Made by a program: the position numbers and the translations under genes. Below are positions 59,301 through 64,000 of a stretch of 64,000 nucleotides of DNA, piece after piece; within the stretch, counting starts at the first letter, position 1, and each line of letters starts with the position of its first letter. The notes beneath the pieces were generated by a model. That model saw nothing but the letters and a program-made list of their open reading frames with translations, was not told where the DNA came from and did not search any database. Origin of the DNA: Fictibacillus arsenicus (GTDB lineage Bacteria > Bacillota > Bacilli > Bacillales > Fictibacillaceae); contig NZ_MQMF01000002.1 in assembly GCF_001999465.1 (NCBI RefSeq), positions 806,001 through 870,000 of the forward strand. The letters are read 5' to 3'.

Positions 59301-59424
59301 TCGTGTTGCCGCCGCCCCAGCCGTCACGACTGTTGTTCCACATTTCTGCGACTCGTCCTGCATAGCTCGGATCATATTCTACGATTGTAATTTGATCGAT
59401 TACTGATTGTTTTATTACTTCCAT
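56305..59424 (-). CDS. 1039-residue GNAT fusion protein with large beta-rich region
   Basis: Residues 1-155 are a complete GNAT domain: ITIVEYDPSYAGRVAEMWNN, acetyl-CoA loop around VRGDYHGKKIGKKLVLKALE, and WPGNTKAVPLYKKCGFFWED. About 880 more residues follow without membrane segments. They include Ig/filamin-like beta sandwiches (IQYRVINKSGKPLTVAIEGM, FSLTKHGFYSADLEITATKK) and, near the C terminus, a region with WWNPWFGGISGLVEG and PGVPVLCHTTEIVQT, resembling a carbohydrate-binding or mutarotase-like beta-sandwich. No signal peptide is seen. The start is the ATG at 59424 behind AGGAGG. It precedes the amidohydrolase gene by 21 bases. I do not recognise a characterised relative; a role in processing an acylated glycan is a guess. 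Confidence 0.72.
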   Translation of the reverse strand: MEVIKQSVIDQITIVEYDPSYAGRVAEMWNNSRDGWGGGNTIRTEEQILKQEANSTNLHLYLALDGDKVVGYCSLGEYREDEGALYIPLLNVRGDYHGKKIGKKLVLKALERAIEMKWPRLDLYTWPGNTKAVPLYKKCGFFWEDRDDTTHLMNFMPSVMQTEAIADFFNKVNWYESSTRTIEVVPDGNKDNDFHYYEYSWETKNQEKLRMEFERFGRGLRLIETDDYLISATVEDFNLVFGSEYKIQYRVINKSGKPLTVAIEGMNDKNIEFQVSRETTVKSEETIEIPFTVNPIDEEQSVWRTHPTVSAMLTINGEKALFKVGIRPKFPLNLSCKLSDALTFAGNSSTFYIDLENNFNEEAAFSFELPESELINMENRKFCITLAPNAKQSVPVKFSLTKHGFYSADLEITATKKDGNSVVFSKKIGTAFKGIGTKFAGECDDYYHVYNSQYHLIHEKFNNWLKPGKGSKDYKLALMCPKLGKPFSEELSRIRPLRVEPIFKEGYAGMKAVYRSNAFPGLELASIVKLFSEGLVEQHYEITNTEDTGTAEEVWLNNPIFSRLLERAVMPYKGEILELNDSMGSFLDYWKSQNLSENWIFLRGQNNPRGISWSKDESIHFASWFMYFEHNLGKLTAHQTVQTKPVVFSIGAFHDWQSFREYAVQKSDMPAESLTNHITFSVNDGNPFVSGTEVKASVKDYKSAFFNGMIEIKLDDEILQSHLFASDEEMTRASFEVPLAAEESVHVLTSKMSLDSVDITRQTAAFVMKETPVLFEKSIKGDLEVLSVENGEMKISASGKFAPSLFSLTYKGQEWMDSAFPKPAPKSWWNPWFGGISGLVEGTSLNSLLKEESIVEFAEKEDSKGNVWKGLKISTNYEKHETFKGLEIHKYFLMLPGVPVLCHTTEIVQTMGSYLEGKNFYTGCFLNPGPELTKNWASFQSEKGEWAMVYGGKGEQEMTVDRSVVFGSDDHENLLQIVANKNATFVDSYINKEVIELGYAEKLHLAHGSKHFTAPVFYLFNNKVVPDTALVDLKKIRFC

Positions 59425-59531
59425 TTTTGTTGCCTCCTGTCGTTTTTTAATTATTGTGTTCTAGCGATTCCACCTTTTATAACGCGATTTTCTGAACTGT
59501 ATCATCGTCAGCACCCCTTTTATAAAAATAA

Positions 59532-59562
59532 AAAAGGCCACCAGAATGCTGATGACCTTTTG
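59532..59562. terminator. Hairpin between the GNAT-fusion gene and the 26-codon ORF
   Basis: AAAAGG-CCA ... TGA-CCTTTT stem with flanking A/T runs; it could terminate transcription from either direction ahead of the fusion gene. Confidence 0.55.
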
Positions 59563-59586
59563 GATACACTAAAAAAATGCACAAAA

Positions 59587-59618
59587 GGCCCCAGAATGCA
59601 TACACATCCCGGGGCTCC
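59587..59618 (-). terminator. Terminator of the 26-codon ORF
   Basis: Minus-strand GGAGCCCC ... GGGGCCTT stem, then TTTGTGCATTTTTTT, 18 bases past the short ORF's stop. Confidence 0.6.
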
Positions 59619-59635
59619 GATTCACGTAATTAAAA

Positions 59636-59716
59636 TTAAACGGATACCATAAAGAAGGTTGTGTATTGGACGTTACATTTAATTGTTTTCATCGTTTCAA
59701 AATTAAATTGAATCAT
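59636..59716 (-). CDS. Candidate 26-residue peptide gene
   Basis: From an ATG at 59716, seven bases after AAAGGAGGCG, the frame encodes 26 residues beginning MIQFNFETMKTIKCNVQYTT and ending in a hydrophobic FFMVSV. Upstream, TTTACT and TACAAT are separated by 17 bases, and a terminator hairpin follows at 59587-59618, so a small transcript of about 200 bases is possible. One cysteine lies in the middle. I do not recognise a family. It is not obviously a Phr or toxin peptide. The strong ribosome site is the main support. Confidence 0.5.
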   Translation of the reverse strand: MIQFNFETMKTIKCNVQYTTFFMVSV

Positions 59717-59864
59717 GTCCAACGCCTCCTTTATTTGAAATATTTTCCTTACCTAAGATATTGTAATTTATATGGGTAAAAAAGTAAATGAAATTTTCAG
59801 AAGTTTTTAAATCATTTGCTATTATATTGAAAATTGAGTAAATTGATTTCATTTTTATAACGGT

Positions 59865-60012
59865 TCATAGGCGAATAGATTTGACTCATAGGACATTCCT
59901 ATGGCTCATAGAAATTCGTTTGGTTCATAGATCTTTTACTTTGACTCATAGATTCTAAAGTTTGACTCATAGAGTAATAAGTTCATAGACCTTATATTTC
60001 GGCTCATAGACA
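59865..60012 (+). repeat. 21-bp-period array, CTCATAG core, copy C
   Basis: TCATAG begins at 59865, 59886, 59906, 59925, 59946, 59967, 59983 and 60004, spaced 21, 20, 19, 21, 21, 16 and 21 bases. Most cores are preceded by TTTGAC or GG. The interior of the units is AT-rich and unconserved. It lies between the 26-codon ORF promoter and the terminator of the SMP-30 gene. Confidence 0.8.
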
Positions 60013-60035
60013 CATACTAAAGGTGTTTACGAAGT

Positions 60036-60098
60036 AAAAAGCCAACAAGGCTAAACCGCAATAGTATCTACTACCGGCTCACCTTATTGGCTTTTATT
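60036..60098. terminator. Terminator of the SMP-30 gene
   Basis: A long hairpin closed by AAAAGCCAACAAGG / CCTTATTGGCTTTT with a 35-base interior, 17 bases past the stop. Confidence 0.72.
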
Positions 60099-60114
60099 AA
60101 ATCATTTAGTTTTT

Positions 60115-60993
60115 TTAACCGCCAAATGAATACGCAGGGCTTCCTTTTACATCTGTCTCTATTTTAAAGAGGCCTCCTGTGAGCGGATATTTCTCCAGCT
60201 CCTCTTCCGTCATATTTTTTCTTGCTGTCGTGATATAGAGTGTCTTCAAATCAGCACCACCAAACGTGCATGATGTAACATTCAATGCTGGAACTGGTAT
60301 CGAGATCAATTGTTCGCCAGTCTCAGGATTCCAGCGTGAGACTTGTGCTCCAGCCCAATGCGCAATCCAAAGCATTCCCTCTTCATCAATCGTCATTCCA
60401 TCTGGATATCCTTGTCCTTCTTTAAACTCGATGACAGCTAGTGGATTTTCTATTGCTCCGGTTTCCCCATCATAATCAAAGCGAGTTACCTTCTTAGTCG
60501 GTGTATCGATTAAATACATGAATTTATGATTAGGTGACCAAGCCAGACCATTTGATATCGTAAGGTCACCAACTTTTTTCTCCACTTTTAAATTCTGATA
60601 TAAACAGTAAAGCGATCCCTTTCCTTGCTCTTCACTCAAACTCAGTGTGCCCGCCCAGAACCGTCCATATGGATCACACTTTCCATCATTAAACCGGTTC
60701 TCTGGCAGATGGTTTTCAGGATCAGAAATCGGGGTGAGCTGCTCGGTCTCCAAATCCAAATAGTAAAATCCTTTTTCCAAGGCTAAAACAACTCCACCCG
60801 ATTTTCGAGGAACGACAGTCCCAACGAGCTGATCCACATCAATCACTCTATTTTTATTCGTCTCCGGATTGTATATATTCACGGTTTTACCTAAAATATT
60901 CACCCAGTACAATACACCATTTCGCGAGTCCCAGCATGGCCCTTCGCCTAATTCGGCTTTCGCTGGTAATACTAATTCTGCTTCATCTTTCAA
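60115..60993 (-). CDS. SMP-30/gluconolactonase family protein
   Basis: About 292 residues from a TTG at 60993 placed eight bases after AGGAGG; the longer ATG frame is less likely. It is a six-bladed beta-propeller of the SMP-30 group. Metal ligands: Glu in AELGEGPCWDSRNGVLYWV, Asn-Asp in ENRFNDGKCDPYGRFWAGTL, and Asp in GQGYPDGMTIDEEGMLWIAH. It would hydrolyse a sugar lactone to the acid, for example gluconolactone or a related aldonolactone. No sugar dehydrogenase is adjacent. It is monocistronic. Confidence 0.88.
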   Translation of the reverse strand: MKDEAELVLPAKAELGEGPCWDSRNGVLYWVNILGKTVNIYNPETNKNRVIDVDQLVGTVVPRKSGGVVLALEKGFYYLDLETEQLTPISDPENHLPENRFNDGKCDPYGRFWAGTLSLSEEQGKGSLYCLYQNLKVEKKVGDLTISNGLAWSPNHKFMYLIDTPTKKVTRFDYDGETGAIENPLAVIEFKEGQGYPDGMTIDEEGMLWIAHWAGAQVSRWNPETGEQLISIPVPALNVTSCTFGGADLKTLYITTARKNMTEEELEKYPLTGGLFKIETDVKGSPAYSFGG

Positions 60994-61173
60994 TACTAAA
61001 ACCTCCTGTTTGCAATTCGACTCTATCCACTTCATTCCCGAAATTCACTTTAAATATGACATCGATTATAACATTTCTTAATCAGAAAATAGTTATGGAA
61101 ACGCTGTCAAACATGTTGTAAAATAAAACTTCCGCTCAATTTAAAAATAACAAAATATGTTAGGAGCTGATTT

Positions 61174-62952
61174 ATGGAAACGCTCAAAGCCTCTCATTTA
61201 TTTAAGGTCTATCTTTGGACATTATCTTTTTTAAAGCCTTATAAATGGCTCTTCTCTCTCATGATTCTTAGCAGTATTTTTATCACGGGAATCGAACTGT
61301 TAATCCCGAAGTTCATTCAATATTTTATTGATGTCATCGTACCAGAAAAGAACACACAAATGTTCTTCAAACTTCTCGGTGGGACTGTAGGATTGCTCGC
61401 TATCATGATCTACCTCAGCACAGTCCGAAACAATCTTCAGCGCATCGTACAAGAAAAAGCATCGAGAGATATACACTTCAGTATTTTCCAGCATCTTAGA
61501 AAATTAGGGTTTTCTTATTTCGAAAAGACTCCGATCGGAGAAACCCTTTCCTTAATGAACACAGAAGTAACGGCTGTTCAAAATCTTTACCGTCAATTCA
61601 TTCCTTTTATGATTCAAGAAGCCATCTTTTCAATTTTAGCGATTTTTATTCTGTTTACGATGAATGTCAAATTGGCATTGATCATCATTCCTGCATTTCT
61701 TCTTTATTATGTAGTCGGTCCTCGTTTTGAACGAAAAGCTTCTCTTCTTAGCAAGGAGTTAAGTACGAACCGTATTGCATTAAACAAGAAAATCTATGAA
61801 ACAATCAGCTCATTGCTCGAAGTGCGTGCCTACTCTTCTGAAAAGTGGGAGTACGGACGCCTGAACGATAAAGTACATACTTATAACCAGAGCATGATAA
61901 AAGCCTATCTCTATGCTTATATCCGCGGAACCGTACGGCGGCTTTCCTATTATGCAGGCGCTATCGCAATCTTAATCTATGGTTCTATCTTAGTTCGCTC
62001 AAATAATCTTACAGTCGGTGAATTTTCAGCTTTCCTGCTTTACTATTTTACCGCTATGCACCGATTGACAGCGGTCATTACTTCTATGACGGAACAGCGG
62101 GTACTCATGTATCAAGTTGATAAAATCTATCAATTGATGAAAATCAAACCTGAGATTACGGATCCGGAACAGCCCGTCCTGCTTTCTGATATAAAAGGAA
62201 AAATAGAGTTTAAGAATGTTCACTTCCGCTATCCTGCTTCTGAAGATATCATAAAAGGCTTCAACTTAATGGTTAAGCCAGGTGAGAGGATCGCTCTTGT
62301 CGGCACGAGCGGGAACGGAAAATCAACCCTGCTAAAACTGTTAGGCAGATTTTATGATGCTACTAAAGGTGATATTTTACTAGACGGTTTTTCTTTAAAA
62401 GATTTGAAGATTTCTCAAATCCGTGATTCTATCGGCTATGTATTTCAGGAAACGTATCTATTCGGTTCAAGTGTAAAGGAAAATATTCGATTTGGTAATC
62501 CTGATGCAACAGATGACCAAATTGAAGAAGCTGCCAAAGCGGCGTATGCGCACGATTTTATACTGAAACTCGAGAATGGATATGACACTTTGATCGGTGA
62601 ACGAGGTATCAAGCTATCGGGTGGACAAAAGCAGCGGATTTCTCTCGCGCGTATGTTTTTGAAAGACCCTAAGATCATCCTGCTCGATGAAGCCACGTCT
62701 GCTTTAGACAACGTGAGCGAAGTGGAAGTTCAGCGTGCATTGGATACCCTTTTAAATGGAAAAACCACCCTTACTGTAGCTCACCGTCTTTCAACGATAC
62801 AAGATTACGATCAAATTATTGTTGTCGATCAAGGTCAGGCTGCTGAAAAAGGAACGTATGAAGAATTGATGGCAAGAAAAGGAATCTTTTATCACTTGTC
62901 TTCAGGTGAGGATGCCACACAGCTTCCTATTGCTGAAAAAGAAATCGTTTAA
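61174..62952 (+). CDS. ABC exporter half-transporter (ATPase-permease), first of a pair
   Basis: 592 residues: an N-terminal six-helix exporter domain (LFKVYLWTLSFLKPYKWLFS to about residue 320) and a nucleotide-binding domain with Walker A ALVGTSGNGKSTLLKLLG, Q-loop VFQETYLFG, signature LSGGQKQRISLARMFL and Walker B IILLDEATSALD. Catalytic Glu and His (VAHRLST) are present. It starts behind TAGGAG and lies 13 bases before a second half-transporter gene, so they should form a heterodimer. Family: multidrug/lipid exporters; cargo unknown. Confidence 0.9.
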   Translation: METLKASHLFKVYLWTLSFLKPYKWLFSLMILSSIFITGIELLIPKFIQYFIDVIVPEKNTQMFFKLLGGTVGLLAIMIYLSTVRNNLQRIVQEKASRDIHFSIFQHLRKLGFSYFEKTPIGETLSLMNTEVTAVQNLYRQFIPFMIQEAIFSILAIFILFTMNVKLALIIIPAFLLYYVVGPRFERKASLLSKELSTNRIALNKKIYETISSLLEVRAYSSEKWEYGRLNDKVHTYNQSMIKAYLYAYIRGTVRRLSYYAGAIAILIYGSILVRSNNLTVGEFSAFLLYYFTAMHRLTAVITSMTEQRVLMYQVDKIYQLMKIKPEITDPEQPVLLSDIKGKIEFKNVHFRYPASEDIIKGFNLMVKPGERIALVGTSGNGKSTLLKLLGRFYDATKGDILLDGFSLKDLKISQIRDSIGYVFQETYLFGSSVKENIRFGNPDATDDQIEEAAKAAYAHDFILKLENGYDTLIGERGIKLSGGQKQRISLARMFLKDPKIILLDEATSALDNVSEVEVQRALDTLLNGKTTLTVAHRLSTIQDYDQIIVVDQGQAAEKGTYEELMARKGIFYHLSSGEDATQLPIAEKEIV

Positions 62953-62965
62953 TTGGAGGGGTTAG

Positions 62966-64000
62966 ATGGATAATATAAAATGGCTTCTTCATTATATTAG
63001 AAAGATTAAGTGGTTCTTTCTGTTTTCAGTACTTTTATTATGTTTAGAATCGATGTCAATTATCGCGACCTTTGGCTTGCAAAAGTACATCATCGATGAT
63101 GTTTTTATAAACGGACAATACGATAGACTCGTTCCGATCTTACTAATGTTTGCTGGTGCTTTCATAGCGTATGCTCTTCTTTTTACGCTCGCACCTCACA
63201 CGTTTCACCGCATTCAGGCAAGAATTATTGCTGTGTTGACTCAAGACTTTATGAACTATATGCAGCGTATTCCGGTTAAGACTTTTCATAATGAACGTGT
63301 GACGAAGTATGTTCATTATTTATCAAATGATGTGTCACAAGTTGCGGGCATGATTGGAGGTTATATCCCAAGACTTATACAGCTCTTTGTCACAATCGCT
63401 GTACTTTCGGTCATTATCTTCATTTCTTCCCCTGTTCTTTTAGCATCTATTTTGGTATTTAGTGCTCTATATATCGTGATGGGAAGACATTTCTCACCTT
63501 TGATCCGTAAAGCTGGAAAAGAAGCTCAAGACCGGAAAACGGATCTGCTTATCCATATCGAAGAAGGTATCTCTTCTACGCGTGAGGTCATGGCGTATAA
63601 CCGGACTGATTGGGAAACTTTGATCTATAACCGCCATTTCAAACGGTATTTCGATGCGGTTATGAAACAAGCTAAGATCAACAACAAACAGATTCTCGCG
63701 AGTGAACCTTTAAAATGGGGAGCCTCACTGATCGTGATAGGGTACGGCGGATATAGCGTTATCCAAGGGAATCTTACAATCGGTATGTTCATCATCGTCT
63801 ATCAATTTACCGGCCAGCTGATGGATGCCCTGCATCGTTTGTTTGCCTTTTCGATGGACCTGTCTAACATTTATGCGAACGTTGATAGACTTCGTTCCGT
63901 GATTGAGTCGCCGACCGAAAAAGATGGCTTTATACTGTTTAACGAGAGAATCGAATCTATTCAGTTTAATGGCGTTTCGTTTTCTTACAGCGAGGAGTCT
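62966..64000 (+). CDS. ABC exporter half-transporter, second of a pair (cut by window end)
   Basis: The frame starts with ATG at 62966 behind TTGGAGGGG, 13 bases after the first half-transporter gene. 345 residues are visible, an exporter membrane domain (IKWLLHYIRKIKWFFLFSVL, then RIPVKTFHNERVTKYVHYLS) and the beginning of the ATPase domain (IQFNGVSFSYSEES). The ATPase motifs lie outside the window. It would partner the upstream protein. I found no stop before the edge. Confidence 0.87.
   Translation, partial: MDNIKWLLHYIRKIKWFFLFSVLLLCLESMSIIATFGLQKYIIDDVFINGQYDRLVPILLMFAGAFIAYALLFTLAPHTFHRIQARIIAVLTQDFMNYMQRIPVKTFHNERVTKYVHYLSNDVSQVAGMIGGYIPRLIQLFVTIAVLSVIIFISSPVLLASILVFSALYIVMGRHFSPLIRKAGKEAQDRKTDLLIHIEEGISSTREVMAYNRTDWETLIYNRHFKRYFDAVMKQAKINNKQILASEPLKWGASLIVIGYGGYSVIQGNLTIGMFIIVYQFTGQLMDALHRLFAFSMDLSNIYANVDRLRSVIESPTEKDGFILFNERIESIQFNGVSFSYSEES

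Noticed and set aside
12183-60012. Periodic arrays as CRISPR
   Set aside because: Conserved parts are only 6-10 bases, spacers are 10-14 bases, and there are no cas genes.
61090-61110. cre site upstream of the ABC exporter
   Set aside because: The sequence TGGAAACGCTGTCA has two mismatches at consensus positions, too weak to list.

Overview
This window looks like chromosome from an aerobic, endospore-forming member of the Bacillaceae. It has moderate-to-low GC, strong AGGAGG-type ribosome binding sites with frequent TTG/GTG starts, an alpha/beta-type SASP gene, TnrA with consensus TnrA boxes, cre sites, a YrrS homologue, and a yjgC/yjgD-type formate dehydrogenase pair. Fictibacillus or a near relative is my guess; no rRNA or tRNA is present to fix the genus. 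I see no complete prophage, insertion sequence, CRISPR array, rRNA or tRNA.

Layout. 1-2.9 kb: glycosyltransferase plus ManC-type GDP-mannose gene, then a D-2-hydroxyacid dehydrogenase. 2.9-6.9 kb: Nramp-related transporter with a consensus cre site, membrane protein, azoreductase with a 48-codon partner, SASP, nitroreductase. 6.9-10.9 kb: nitrogen block (tnrA and an ammonium transporter, each with a perfect TnrA box) enclosing a DUF294/exonuclease pair. 11-15.6 kb: BASS transporter, a frameshifted gene flanked by two repeat arrays, and an ABC-F gene behind a leader terminator. 15.6-25.7 kb: PAS histidine kinase, lipoprotein, acetyltransferases, a membrane/cupin/NUDIX operon, a divergent SDR/WYL-regulator pair, and an interrupted hydrolase. 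25.7-33.5 kb: second beta clamp, AraC regulator, HAD hydrolase, an ECF41 sigma factor with its oxidoreductase and a matching promoter, universal stress protein, polysaccharide deacetylase. 34-47.8 kb: methyltransferase, yrrS, OFA-family MFS transporter, nucleosidase, A118-like holin, pentapeptide protein, secreted nuclease, orphan MraY, beta-lactamase-family protein with an extra C-terminal domain. 47.8-53.6 kb: fdhD and the fdhF/yjgD operon, then a His/Cys-rich repeat protein. 53.9-54.7 kb: a complete T-box leader driving only the first 75 codons of a class I lysyl-tRNA synthetase. 54.7-64 kb: acetyltransferase, amidohydrolase, a 1039-residue GNAT fusion, a 26-codon ORF, SMP-30 protein and a paired ABC exporter running off the edge.

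The least explained feature is a set of six intergenic arrays. Short cores (GTTCGGT, CGTGGGATT, AATCCAAAAG, CTCATAG) recur at 20-21 bp steps, most of them exactly 21, separated by non-conserved AT-rich sequence. Different cores share the same period, which is two turns of B-DNA. Other points of interest are the T-box/truncated LysRS, the giant GNAT fusion, the ABC-F attenuator, the ECF41 promoter, and four interrupted genes (three single-base frameshifts and one in-frame stop).
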